Positions 28,600 to 37,658 of a stretch of DNA of 64,000 nucleotides are shown here, piece by piece (the first letter of the stretch is position 1; each line of letters begins with the position of its first letter). The position numbers were made by a program, and so were the translations under genes. Under the pieces are notes generated by a model that saw nothing but the letters and a program-made list of their open reading frames with translations, searched no databases and was not told where the DNA came from. The stretch is from Terrabacter sp040702505 (GTDB lineage: Bacteria > Actinomycetota > Actinomycetes > Actinomycetales > Dermatophilaceae). The stretch lies in NCBI RefSeq assembly GCF_040702505.1, contig NZ_JBFBLC010000002.1:558001-622000 (forward strand). Direction: 5' to 3'.

Positions 28600-29976
28600 A
28601 TGTCGCACGCCGTCGTCAACGCCGCCCGACCGGAGACCAAGGAGCAGCGCTCCTGGTACTGGTACGACTGGGCCAACTCGGCCTACGTCACGACCACCGC
28701 GACCGTGCTCATGGGCCCCTACCTCACTGCCATCGCCAAGCAGGCCGCCTGCCCGGGCATCGCGAGCGGCCAGGACTGCCTCACGAACCTCTCGCTGCTC
28801 GGCATCCCGATCTCGCCGGGCTCGGTCTACCCGTACACGGTCACCGTCTCCACGATCATCTCGGCGATCTTCCTCATCTTCGTCGGGGCCATCTCCGACC
28901 GCAGCGCCCGCCCGACGCGCCTGTTCGCCGGGTTCGCGTGGGCCGGCGCCATCGCGGGCTCCCTCATGTTCTTCGTCGCGGGCACGAACTGGCAGCTCGG
29001 CGTTGCGCTCGTCATCGTCGCGACCCTGTGCCTGGGCGCCTCCCTCGTCATCTACGACTCCCTGCTCATCCGGATCGCGAACGAGAACGAGCGTGACCGG
29101 GTGTCCTCGAAGGGGTGGGCCCTGGGCTACCTCGGTGGTGGCCTCCTGCTCGCCCTCAACTTCGCGCTCATGAGCTTCTACGAGCCGCTCGGGCTCACCG
29201 AGGGCATGGCCGTGCGGATCAACATCCTCAGTGCCGGGCTCTGGTGGGGCGGCTTCACCCTGATCCCCTACCTCGGGCTGCGGCACCTGACCGGCACGGT
29301 GGTCACCCCGGTCGAGCGCTCGGCGGGCGTGGTCGGCGGCAGCCTGGCGCAGCTGCGCAAGACGTTCCGCGAGCTGCGCAACTACCCCCAGACGCTCCTG
29401 TTCCTCGTCGCCTATCTCTTCTTCAACGACGGCATCCAGACCGTCATCGGCAACTCCAGCCTCTACGGCCAGGAGGAGCTCGGCTTCTCGCAGAGCACCG
29501 TGCTCGGGCTCTTCCTCTTCGTGCAGTTCGTCGCCTGGGGCGGTGCGCGCCTGTTCGGCGTGGTGGCCGCCCGCATCGGCGCCTGGCGCACGGTGCTGTC
29601 CGGCATCGTCATGTGGACCGTCGTCGTGGTCATCGCGTTCTTCGTGCCGGCCAAGCAGCTGGCGCTCTTCTTCGCCCTCGGCCTGCTCATCGGCATCGTC
29701 CTCGGCGGCACCCAGGCGCTGTCGCGCTCGCTCTACAGCCAGCTCATCCCGCAGGGGCGGGAGGCCGAGTTCTTCAGCCTCTACCAGGCCATGGAGCGCG
29801 GCACGAGCTGGTTCGGCACCCTGATCTTCGGCCTCGTCTACCAGTTCAGCCACAGCTACCGCTGGGCCATCGTGACCCTCGTCGTCTTCTTCGCCGTCGG
29901 CGGCGTGCTGCTCTCGCGGGTGCGCATGCGCGAGGGCATCGAGCAGGCCGGCAACCCGGTGCCCGCCGTCGTGTGA
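28600..29976 (+). CDS. MFS transporter, UMF1 (Atg22-like) family
   Basis: 458 residues with twelve predicted membrane helices. The opening RSWYWYDWANSAYVTTTATV is the UMF1/Atg22 signature; VGAISDRSARPTR is the loop 2-3 motif. Family members are implicated in amino-acid or small-molecule efflux, but the substrate is unknown. It is divergent from marR, whose operator lies about 90 bases upstream. GACAGT lies 6 bases before the ATG, compatible with leaderless expression. The 120 bases after it hold the rbpA promoter. Confidence 0.88.
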   Translation: MSHAVVNAARPETKEQRSWYWYDWANSAYVTTTATVLMGPYLTAIAKQAACPGIASGQDCLTNLSLLGIPISPGSVYPYTVTVSTIISAIFLIFVGAISDRSARPTRLFAGFAWAGAIAGSLMFFVAGTNWQLGVALVIVATLCLGASLVIYDSLLIRIANENERDRVSSKGWALGYLGGGLLLALNFALMSFYEPLGLTEGMAVRINILSAGLWWGGFTLIPYLGLRHLTGTVVTPVERSAGVVGGSLAQLRKTFRELRNYPQTLLFLVAYLFFNDGIQTVIGNSSLYGQEELGFSQSTVLGLFLFVQFVAWGGARLFGVVAARIGAWRTVLSGIVMWTVVVVIAFFVPAKQLALFFALGLLIGIVLGGTQALSRSLYSQLIPQGREAEFFSLYQAMERGTSWFGTLIFGLVYQFSHSYRWAIVTLVVFFAVGGVLLSRVRMREGIEQAGNPVPAVV

Positions 29977-30006
29977 GGCACTCCGACGCCCGACAACCGC
30001 TCCCCC

Positions 30007-30033
30007 GGGAACAACACTGCGGATTCGGTCGTT
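30007..30033 (+). promoter_or_regulatory. SigR-like (ECF sigma) promoter of rbpA
   Basis: GGGAAC (30007-30012) and CGTT (30030-30033) give the form GGAAC-N18-GTT, very close to the SigR consensus GGAAT-N18-GTT. Transcription would begin near 30041, leaving a leader of about 55 bases to the rbpA ATG. Confidence 0.6.
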
Positions 30034-30096
30034 CAAGGGTCTGTGAGGGTATGACACTGGCAGTGGTGTCACAGGGCAGATCTTGGAGGGGTCCAC

Positions 30097-30459
30097 ATGG
30101 CCGATCGAGCACTACGCGGTTCCAACCTCGGTGCGAGGAGCATGGAATCCGACGAGAACGTCGTCCCCAGTGAGCGCCAGCTCACGGTCTACGTATGCCC
30201 GCAGGGACACCGCACCGAGCTCCCCTTCTCCATCGAGGCCGACATCCCATCCACCTGGGAGTGCCGTTGCGGCCTGGACGCGAAGCTGCAGGGCGACGGC
30301 CCGGAGCCGGAGGCCAAGCCCGTCAAGCCGCAGCGCACCCACTGGGACATGCTGCTCGAGCGCCGCTCCATCCCCGAGCTCGAGGAGCTGCTCGAGGAGC
30401 GACTGACGCTGCTGCGCGAGTCCCGCGGCGAGAAGCCGCGTCGCAAGAAGACCGCCTGA
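30097..30459 (+). CDS. rbpA: RNA polymerase-binding protein RbpA
   Basis: 120 residues: a basic N-terminal tail (ADRALRGSNLGARS), the RbpA core with VYVCPQGHRTELPFSIEADIP and zinc-type WECRCG, and the C-terminal sigma-interaction helices ending in RTHWDMLLERRSIPELEELL. RbpA binds the principal sigma factor and RNA polymerase and stabilises open complexes. TTGGAGGGG lies before the ATG. A SigR-like promoter lies upstream and a strong terminator downstream. Convergent with fxsA-ppm1-lnt, the same arrangement as Rv2050/ppm1 in mycobacteria. Confidence 0.97.
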   Translation: MADRALRGSNLGARSMESDENVVPSERQLTVYVCPQGHRTELPFSIEADIPSTWECRCGLDAKLQGDGPEPEAKPVKPQRTHWDMLLERRSIPELEELLEERLTLLRESRGEKPRRKKTA

Positions 30460-30485
30460 GCGCCGACCCACAGACTGCACCACCG

Positions 30486-30517
30486 AGAAGCCCGCCCCGT
30501 TCGTGGGGGCGGGCTTC
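30486..30517 (+). terminator. Hairpin terminator after rbpA
   Basis: GAAGCCCGCCCC (30486-30497) and GGGGCGGGCTTC (30506-30517) form 12 perfect pairs around an 8-base loop, followed by TTG. Two direct GTATGCC motifs follow at about 30519-30533. Confidence 0.85.
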
Positions 30518-30545
30518 TTGTATGCCGTATGCCGTGGCCGCGCTC

Positions 30546-30602
30546 CCCCGGTTCGAGGTGATCTCGCGCGCCCACCAGCACCAGGATCACCTCGAACCGG
30601 GG
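30546..30602. repeat. Perfect 18-bp inverted repeat with 21-base loop
   Basis: CCCCGGTTCGAGGTGATC (30546-30563) is exactly complementary to 30585-30602. It lies between the rbpA terminator and the fxsA stop codon. It is longer than needed for a terminator. It may terminate the fxsA transcript, or be a palindromic repeat or a remnant of mobile DNA ends. Confidence 0.7.
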
Positions 30603-30623
30603 TTGTCCGGTGTCTCGGGACCG

Positions 30624-31165
30624 TCAGTCCTCGTCGATGATCTCGCCCTCGACGACCTCGTCGCTGCTGCTCGAGTGCTGGGGCCCGTGCGGGTCCGGCT
30701 CGTCCCAGCCGGCTCCGCTCGGCTGCCCGGTGACCCGGGGGCCGGTGAAGCGCTCGGACTGGGCGAGCAGCCGCCGGGAGATGACCGCTGCCAGCATGCT
30801 CCGGGCGATGGGGCGCGTGAAGGGCAGGACGAGGACGAGCCCGACGACGTCGGTCACGAAGCCGGGGATGACGAGCAGGCTCCCTCCGGCGAGCACGACG
30901 ATGCCGTCGGCGATCTCGCGGGCCGGCATCCGGCCGCTGCGTACCGCCTGCTGCAGCTCGCGCCAGGCCTTGCCGCCCTCGCGGCGGATCAGCCAGGCGC
31001 CGAGCAGCGAGGTGGCGACGAGGAGCAGGAAGGTGGCCCAGGCACCGATCCAGTGCCCGACCGCCACGATGACGACGATCTCGATGACGGGCAGCAGGAG
31101 CAGGCCGGCCACGGCCAGCCGCGTCAGTCGCGGGCGCCGGGTGCGCGAGGGCCGGGGCGCGGCGG

Positions 31166-31169
<4 letters not shown>
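30624..31169 (-). CDS. fxsA: FxsA family membrane protein
   Basis: 181 residues with three to four membrane helices. The FxsA domain shows LLLLPVIEIVVIVAVGHWIG, SLLGAWLIRREG and PGFVTDVVGLVLVLP; the C-terminal 40 residues are hydrophilic and acidic. FxsA in E. coli relieves phage T7 exclusion when overproduced; its normal role is unknown. The GTG at 31169 overlaps the ppm1 stop (GTGA at 31166-31169). Last gene of the lnt-ppm1-fxsA unit. Confidence 0.9.
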
Positions 31170-31937
<768 letters not shown>

Positions 31938-31957
<20 letters not shown>

Positions 31958-33581
31958 CCTCTTCCTTCGGTGTCTGGGGCACGGTCTCGCGCAGCCGCTG
32001 CGGCGCCGGCGCCGCCGGCTCCGTGCGGCCGACGGGGCGGCCGCCGCGAAGCCCGAGGACGAGCGTCACGAGCAACGCGGCCGCAGCGAGCCACTCCGGC
32101 GCCTCCCCCACCCGGGTGGCGAGGGTCGTGGCGTCCCGCAAGGGTAATGCCCCACGGACCACCGCTTGTGTGAACAACGACGTGACCTGGTGTGCGGTTC
32201 CGTCGGGGGTGATCAGGGCGCTCTGCCCCACGGTGGAGACGTGCACGACCGAGCGACCGAACTCCATGGCCCGCACCCGGCTGATCGCGAGCTGCTGCGG
32301 CGACTCCGCGGTGTAGCCGAAGGTCGCGTTGTTCGTCTGCACGACGAGCACGTTGGCGCCGGCCTGCACGGCATCGCGCATGATGTCGTCGTAGGCGACC
32401 TCGAAGCAGATGGCCAGGCCCGCCCGCACCTGCTGGCCCGACGTGGTGGTCACCGTGAAGACCCCGGGCTTCGTGCCCGGCACGAAGTCGCGACGCACGA
32501 GGTCGACCTCGGCGCTGAACCGGCGCCAGAAGGACCGGTCGGGGATGTACTCGGCGAAGGGGACAGGGTGCCGTTTGACGTAGCGGGCGGTGTTGCCCTT
32601 GCCCGGCTCGAAGAGCAGCGCCACGTTCGAAAGGAACCCGACGGGCTCCTCGAGCAGGCCGCCGACGATGAGCGGCCGCTGCAGCGTCTGCACCGTCTCG
32701 AGGATCTCCTCCTTGGCGTCGGCGTTGCGCAGCGGGTCGATGTCCGAGGCGTTCTCGGGCCACACGACGAGGTCGGGGGCCGGTGCCCGCCCGGCCGCCA
32801 CGTCCTGCTGGGCCTGGAGCGTGGCCACGACGTGGTTGTCGAGGACCGCACGGCGCTCGGAGTTGAAGTCGAGTCCCGGGCGGGCGACGTTGCCCTGCAC
32901 GCCGAGGAACTGCGCGGTCGGGCCGTCGGTGGGCAGCGGCACGGCGAAGCCTGCGAGGGCGAGCACGAGCACGGCGAGCGCCGGCGCCCAGACCGTGCGG
33001 GACGGCATACGGAATCGGCGCGCGGCCGGGGCCTCTGGGGCACGCCCTCCCCTGCCGGCCGGCGGGGTGAGCCGGCGCTGCACGGCGAGCGCGAGCAGGC
33101 CGGCGGTGAGCGCGATGACGAAGCCGACGAACGGTGCACCACCCAGCGCGACGAGGCGCCCGAAGGGCGAGTCGGCCTGGCTGAAGGCGAGCTTGACCCA
33201 CGGGAAGCCGCCGTAGGGCGCGCGGCCCCGCAGCCCCTCCGTCACCACCCAGACGAGCGCGAAGGCAAGCGGGCGCACACTCCCCCGACGCCGGCTCAGC
33301 CAGCCGTAGAGCGCCCCGGCGAGGCCGAGGAAGAGGCTCTCCAGCGTGGCGAGCGCGAGCCACGGAAGCGAGCCGACGTAGATGCCCGACCAGCTGAGGG
33401 TCGGCACGAAGAACACGAGGCCACCGGCCAGGCCGAGCAGGAAGCCGCGGCGGCCGGGCGCGCCGGTCCACGACCACGCCCACAGCGTCAGGGCGAGCGG
33501 CGCCGCGACCCACACGTCGAACGTGGGGAAGGCGAAGCACAGCAGACCCCCGCCGAGCAGGGACAGCAGGAGTGGCAGCAC
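31938..33581 (-). CDS. lnt: Apolipoprotein N-acyltransferase
   Basis: 547 residues. Six or more membrane helices surround a nitrilase-like domain. Catalytic-type residues are visible as Glu in VVWPENASD, Lys in YVKRHPVPFAEYIP and Cys in AICFEVAYDD. Lnt adds the third acyl chain to lipoproteins in the membrane. GTG 33581 is selected because TACGGT lies 6 bases upstream, and the first hydrophobic helix begins right after it. First gene of the operon with ppm1 and fxsA. Confidence 0.92.
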
Positions 33582-33587
33582 GGGATC

Positions 33588-33593
33588 ACCGTA
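33588..33593 (-). promoter_or_regulatory. -10 box of leaderless lnt operon
   Basis: Minus-strand TACGGT is followed by 6 bases and the GTG at 33581. Confidence 0.6.
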
Positions 33594-33618
33594 ATCGGCC
33601 CCGCTGCGAACGCCGCCC

Positions 33619-34026
33619 TCAGGGCACGACGACGACGCCGCGCGCCGTGGTGGCCACGACCGGCGGGTCGAGCAGCCGCGACGCCGAGCTGCCGTGCTGC
33701 TCGTCGCCGCGCGCGACGACGCGGACCTCGAAATCCATCTCGCGGGAGCGGCGCCCGACGCGGACAAGCTCCGCCGAGATCTCGATGACGTCGCCGGCGC
33801 GGACGGGTGCGCGGAACTGCACGTCGCTGTAGGAGGCGAAGAGCCCCTCGTCGCCGTCGGCGCGGATGCACATCTCGGTGGCGACGTCGCCGAAGGCGGC
33901 GAGCGAGTACGCGCCGTCTACGAGGTTGCCGGCGTAGTGCGCGTGGGAGTAGGGCACGTAGCGGCGGTGCACCACCCGCATCCCGACGTTGGCCGTGGTC
34001 GCCCGTTCCGACTCCGGTGCGCTCAT
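33619..34026 (-). CDS. kal: 3-aminobutyryl-CoA ammonia-lyase (hotdog fold)
   Basis: 135 residues of the hotdog family: VHRRYVPYSHAHYAGNLVDGA near residue 20 and SYSDVQFRAPVRAGDVIEI near residue 70. In lysine fermentation it removes ammonia from 3-aminobutyryl-CoA to give crotonyl-CoA. The call rests strongly on context: it overlaps the stop of kamE (ATGA at 34023-34026) and ends the kdd-kamD-kamE-kal operon. Alone, the sequence could be read as a thioesterase. Confidence 0.87.
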   Translation of the reverse strand: MSAPESERATTANVGMRVVHRRYVPYSHAHYAGNLVDGAYSLAAFGDVATEMCIRADGDEGLFASYSDVQFRAPVRAGDVIEISAELVRVGRRSREMDFEVRVVARGDEQHGSSASRLLDPPVVATTARGVVVVP

Positions 34027-34766
34027 CGTCTCGCCTTTCGCTCGGTGATCTCGTGGACGAGGTAGCTGGCGACCTCCGCGGGCGTGGTGCCGCGGCCGAA
34101 GATCCGGTCGACGCCGAGGCTCTGCTCCGAGCCCTCCTCGAAGCGCGGGCCGCCGACGACGAGGATCGGCACCTGGCCGGCCGGGTAGGCCTCGCGGAAG
34201 GCGGCCGACATCTGGGTCGTGTTGTGGACGTGGGCGTCCTTCTGCGTCACGACCTGGCTGACGAGCACGGCGTCGGCCTTCTCGGCGCGGGCCCGGGCGA
34301 CGAGGTCGGGCACGAGGACCTGGGCGCCGAGGTTGACCACCTTGACCTCGCGGTAGTACTCGAGGCCCTTCTCCCCCGCGAACCCCTTGATGTTGAGGAT
34401 CGCGTCGATTCCGACCGTGTGCGCGTCGGTGCCGATGCAGGCCCCCACGACGACCAGCTTGCGACGCAGCTGCTTGCGGATCGCGAGGTTGGCGTCCTTG
34501 GCCGAGAGCAGGGGGTACTCGCGCTCGACCACGTGCACATCGCCCAGGTTCACCAGGTGGGTCGAGCTGCCGTAGACGACGAAGAAGGTGAAGTCGGGTC
34601 CCATCGCCTTGGCGTGGACGAGCAGGGCCGGGTCGAGGCCCATCTTGCGCGCGAGCTGCAGCGCGGCGCCCTCGGCGAGCTTGTCGTGCGGCAGCGGCAG
34701 GGTGAAGGACACCTGCACCATCCCGTCGCCCGTCGTGTCGCCGTAGGGCCGGATCACCCTGCTCAT
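34023..34766 (-). CDS. kamE: Lysine 5,6-aminomutase beta subunit
   Basis: 247 residues. The cobalamin-binding motif DAHTVG places His116 as the lower cobalt ligand, and Lys127 in LNIKG lies 11 residues later, matching the spacing of the cobalt His and PLP Lys in the clostridial enzyme. With KamD it moves the 6-amino group of beta-lysine to carbon 5 using adenosylcobalamin and PLP. It overlaps kamD by ATGA (34763-34766). Confidence 0.93.
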   Translation of the reverse strand: MSRVIRPYGDTTGDGMVQVSFTLPLPHDKLAEGAALQLARKMGLDPALLVHAKAMGPDFTFFVVYGSSTHLVNLGDVHVVEREYPLLSAKDANLAIRKQLRRKLVVVGACIGTDAHTVGIDAILNIKGFAGEKGLEYYREVKVVNLGAQVLVPDLVARARAEKADAVLVSQVVTQKDAHVHNTTQMSAAFREAYPAGQVPILVVGGPRFEEGSEQSLGVDRIFGRGTTPAEVASYLVHEITERKARR

Positions 34767-36400
34767 AGCTCGCCCCCTTCCGAGGACGTATGCCGTGTGC
34801 CCGCGGGCGGTGTGCAGGCGTCGAGGGCGGTGATCGCCGGGTTGTCGTAGTCGTCGGCGCGCTCGCAGACCCCGTCGAGGCCCTTGCCGCCCGTGGGTGG
34901 CCGCTTCATCAGCCCGAAGGTGCCGTCGGCGATGGCGGCCAGCAACGGTGCGTCCCCGGCGGGGTCGGAGTCGTGGACGATCCGGTCGAGCAGGTCGACG
35001 GCCTCGGAGAGCACCTGCCGGGCGCGGGTCTGGATGAAGCCGTCGCGGGGCGGGTGGAAGTCCTCGGCGAGCCCGCCGGCGGCGTTCATGACGTAGCGGA
35101 CGTTCTGCAGGGCCAGGTCGCGGTCGGAGAGGAACGGGGTGACGACGGCCTCGGTCATCATCCCGACGAGCAGGATGCCCTGGCCGGTCATCGCGCCGAC
35201 GAGGTTGAAGAAGCCGTCGAGCAGGTAGCCGCGGAAGATGTCGCCGGTCATGTGCTTCGTGGGCGGCATCCACTTCAGCGGCGCGTCGGGGAACAGTGTG
35301 CGGGCCAGCAGGGCGTGGGCCAGCTCCATCCGGAAGCTGTCGGGCAGGTCGGGATTGATCTCGAAGGCGTGCCCGAGCCCGAGCTGCCAGTCCTCGAGGC
35401 CGGCCTCCTTGGCGAACTCCTCGTTGAGCAGCTGGCTCACGGTCACCGTGTGCGCGGCCTCGACGGCATCGGCGGTGGTGAGGTAGTTGTCCTCGCCGGT
35501 GTTGATGATGATCCCGGCACGGGCGTGGACCTGGCGCGAGAAGCGCTGGTCGACGAAGGTGCGGATCGGGTTGATGTCGCGGAAGAGGATGCCGTACATC
35601 GAGTCGTTGAGCATCATGTCGAGGCGCTCCATGCCGGCGAGCGCCGCGATCTCGGGCATGCACAGGCCCGAGGCGTAGTTGGTCAGGCGCACGTAGCGGC
35701 CGAGCTCCTTGCTCACGTCGTCGAGCGCGGCCCGCATGAGCCGGAAGTTCTCCTGCGTGGCGTACGTGCCGGCGAACCCCTCGCGCGTCGCACCCTCGGG
35801 GACGTAGTCGAGCAGGGACTGGCCGGTCGAGCGGATGACGGCGATGACGTCGGCGCCCTCCCGGGCCGCGGCCTGGGCCTGCGGGATGTCCTCGTGGATG
35901 TCGCCGGTGGCGACGATGAGGTAGACCCACGGCTTCGACGGGGGGTCGCCGAGCCGCTTGACGAGCCGCTCGCGGGTCGCGCGGGCCCGGTCGATTTTGC
36001 GCAGGCCGGCGCCAACGCCCCTGGCCGCCGCGCGCCGCGCCGCCGCGGCGTCCCGCCCCGCGGGGAGCCGGAACGAGACGTTGCCGCTCGCGGCCTTCTG
36101 CGCGAGGGTCGTCAGGTCGGGCGCCTCCCCACGCCGCAGCGCGTCGTAGACCGGGGTGGTGACGCCGTGTTCGAGGCCCACCTCGTCGCGGACCGCGGTG
36201 ACGAGGTGGTTGACCCACGGCACCCGCTCGTGGTCCGCGCCGGAGAGGCCGGCCAGGCGCAGCGTCGCGCGCTCCACCGAGACGGTCGTGTGGCTCCGGG
36301 CGATCTCGACGACCGGCGCGGCCGCCTTGCGGGCCAGGGACCGGGCCCGGCGCACGACGGCCGGGTCGAGCTCGAGCAGCGGCGCGGGTCGGGAGGTCAC
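34763..36400 (-). CDS. kamD: Lysine 5,6-aminomutase alpha subunit
   Basis: 545 residues, a little longer than usual. ARTLFPDAPLKWMPPTKHMT, NTGEDNYLTTADAVEAAHTV and MTEAVVTPFLSDRDLALQNV are strong KamD blocks in the TIM barrel that holds the substrate. The GTG at 36400 overlaps the kdd stop (GTGA at 36397-36400). The C-terminus ends in a GC-rich tail before kamE. It requires adenosylcobalamin; no cobalamin gene or riboswitch is nearby. Confidence 0.93.
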   Translation of the reverse strand: MTSRPAPLLELDPAVVRRARSLARKAAAPVVEIARSHTTVSVERATLRLAGLSGADHERVPWVNHLVTAVRDEVGLEHGVTTPVYDALRRGEAPDLTTLAQKAASGNVSFRLPAGRDAAAARRAAARGVGAGLRKIDRARATRERLVKRLGDPPSKPWVYLIVATGDIHEDIPQAQAAAREGADVIAVIRSTGQSLLDYVPEGATREGFAGTYATQENFRLMRAALDDVSKELGRYVRLTNYASGLCMPEIAALAGMERLDMMLNDSMYGILFRDINPIRTFVDQRFSRQVHARAGIIINTGEDNYLTTADAVEAAHTVTVSQLLNEEFAKEAGLEDWQLGLGHAFEINPDLPDSFRMELAHALLARTLFPDAPLKWMPPTKHMTGDIFRGYLLDGFFNLVGAMTGQGILLVGMMTEAVVTPFLSDRDLALQNVRYVMNAAGGLAEDFHPPRDGFIQTRARQVLSEAVDLLDRIVHDSDPAGDAPLLAAIADGTFGLMKRPPTGGKGLDGVCERADDYDNPAITALDACTPPAGTRHTSSEGGEL

Positions 36401-37566
36401 GCGTCCGATCCTGCCGTCTCGGTGCCCGCTTCGTCGCCTGTCTCCTGCGCCAGGCGCGCCTCGAACAGCGACCGCACTGCGCGCACGTCGCGCACGAGCG
36501 ACAGCGCGAGCTCCGCGTGGCCGGGGGTGTAGCCGTTGCCGACGAGCATCCGCACGTCGGCGGCGAGCCCCTCGGCGCCGAGCGCCGCGGCGGCGAAGTT
36601 CGTGGCCATGCTGAAGAAGATGACGGTGCCGCCCTGGGCCGTGGCCAGGATCGCCGGCTGCTCGCACCCGGTCACGTCGACGCAGACGACGGTGATGTCG
36701 GCCGGGCCGCCGGCCGACTCGACGGCCGCGGCCAGACCCAGCGGCGAGCGGGCGTCGGCGAGGACGACCGCGTCGGCCAGGCCGCTCGCCTCGAGCGCCG
36801 CCCGCTCGGACTCGACCGGCACGACTCCGATCGTGCGGGCCGCGCCGGCGGCGCGCGCCGCGGCCAGCGACAGCGAGCCGGACTTGCCCGCCCCGCCGAG
36901 GACGGCCACGGTGGGCGCGACGCCGCGGGCGGCATACTCCCCCACGACCCGCTCGACGAGCGCCGGCGCGCCGCAGACGTCCATGACCATGAGCGAGAGC
37001 CGCGGGTCGAGGTCGGCCGGGAGCGTGGCCGCGATGCTGCGGCCGAAGAGGATCGCGTGTCCCCGGGCCGGCACCTGCTCCGAGAGGCCGTCCCAGCGCT
37101 CCAGGCCGTCGGTGACGACGAGCGGGGTCAGCGACAGCGAGACGAGCGTCGCGACCCGGTCGCCGACGTGCAGGCCGAGGGGGCTCTCGGGGCCGACCTC
37201 CTCGACCGTGCCGATGAGCATGCCGCCCGACCCGGTCACGGGGTTCTGCATCTTGCCGCGCGTCGCGATGATGTCGAGGACCTCCTGGCGCACCGCTCTC
37301 CCGTCGACGCGCCCGCCCGTCGAGTGCTTCTCGGCGAGCTGGCGGTAGGAGGCGGCGTCGAGGTTGAGCGTGTCGACGGCGATGCGGACCTCGTCGGGCC
37401 ACAGCTGCGGGCGTGCGTCGAGGCGTCGCGCCGCCTGGGGCAGCGTGATCTCGTCCCTGCTGGGGTCGAGCACGCGATGCAGGCCGACCGGCGAGGAGGC
37501 ACGCGTGAACGGTGGGCTCTCCGGGCTCTCCGGGCTCTCCGGGCTCGGTGGGGTCGGTCGGGTCAC
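36397..37566 (-). CDS. kdd: L-erythro-3,5-diaminohexanoate dehydrogenase
   Basis: 389 residues; the first about 25 are an extra PESPESPES-rich extension encoded by 9-bp repeats. A dehydrogenase with an N-terminal domain containing DTLNLDAASYRQLA and a Rossmann part with AVLGGAGKSGSLSLAAARAAG near residue 220. It oxidises 3,5-diaminohexanoate to 5-amino-3-oxohexanoate with NAD. First gene of the kdd-kamD-kamE-kal unit, divergent from kamA. A GTG start at 37566 is used, with GAAGGA about 8 bases before it; TATGAT upstream fits a leadered promoter. Confidence 0.9.
   Translation of the reverse strand: MTRPTPPSPESPESPESPPFTRASSPVGLHRVLDPSRDEITLPQAARRLDARPQLWPDEVRIAVDTLNLDAASYRQLAEKHSTGGRVDGRAVRQEVLDIIATRGKMQNPVTGSGGMLIGTVEEVGPESPLGLHVGDRVATLVSLSLTPLVVTDGLERWDGLSEQVPARGHAILFGRSIAATLPADLDPRLSLMVMDVCGAPALVERVVGEYAARGVAPTVAVLGGAGKSGSLSLAAARAAGAARTIGVVPVESERAALEASGLADAVVLADARSPLGLAAAVESAGGPADITVVCVDVTGCEQPAILATAQGGTVIFFSMATNFAAAALGAEGLAADVRMLVGNGYTPGHAELALSLVRDVRAVRSLFEARLAQETGDEAGTETAGSDA
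37514..37545. repeat. Tandem 9-bp repeat in the kdd 5' coding region
   Basis: GGGCTCTCC occurs at 37514-37522, 37523-37531 and 37532-37540, then a partial copy. Read on the minus strand it encodes Pro-Glu-Ser repeats. Confidence 0.85.
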
Positions 37567-37571
37567 GGCGA

Positions 37572-37642
37572 AGATCCTTCGGTCGCATGGGACGCAGGGG
37601 CGAGATCCTTTCGCATCATAGGGGCCGGACGGGCAGACCCTT
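37572..37642. promoter_or_regulatory. Three spaced direct repeats between kdd and kamA
   Basis: AGATCCTT at 37572 and 37603 and AGACCCTT at 37635 are spaced 31 and 32 bases, about three helical turns. They sit between two divergent promoters: minus TATGAT (37615-37620) for kdd and plus TATCGT (37647-37652) for kamA. A shared regulator site is plausible. Confidence 0.45.
37615..37620 (-). promoter_or_regulatory. -10 box of the kdd-kamD-kamE-kal operon
   Basis: Minus-strand TATGAT places the start of transcription near 37608, leaving a leader of about 40 bases with GAAGGA before the kdd GTG. Confidence 0.55.
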
Positions 37643-37646
37643 CGGC

Positions 37647-37652
37647 TATCGT
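37647..37652 (+). promoter_or_regulatory. -10 box of leaderless kamA
   Basis: TATCGT is followed by 6 bases and the ATG at 37659. Confidence 0.6.
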
Positions 37653-37658
37653 CGATTC

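Noticed and set aside
30546..30602. Possible CRISPR repeat or insertion-sequence terminal repeats
   Set aside because: Only one inverted pair is present, with no transposase, no target duplication and no regular spacer array.
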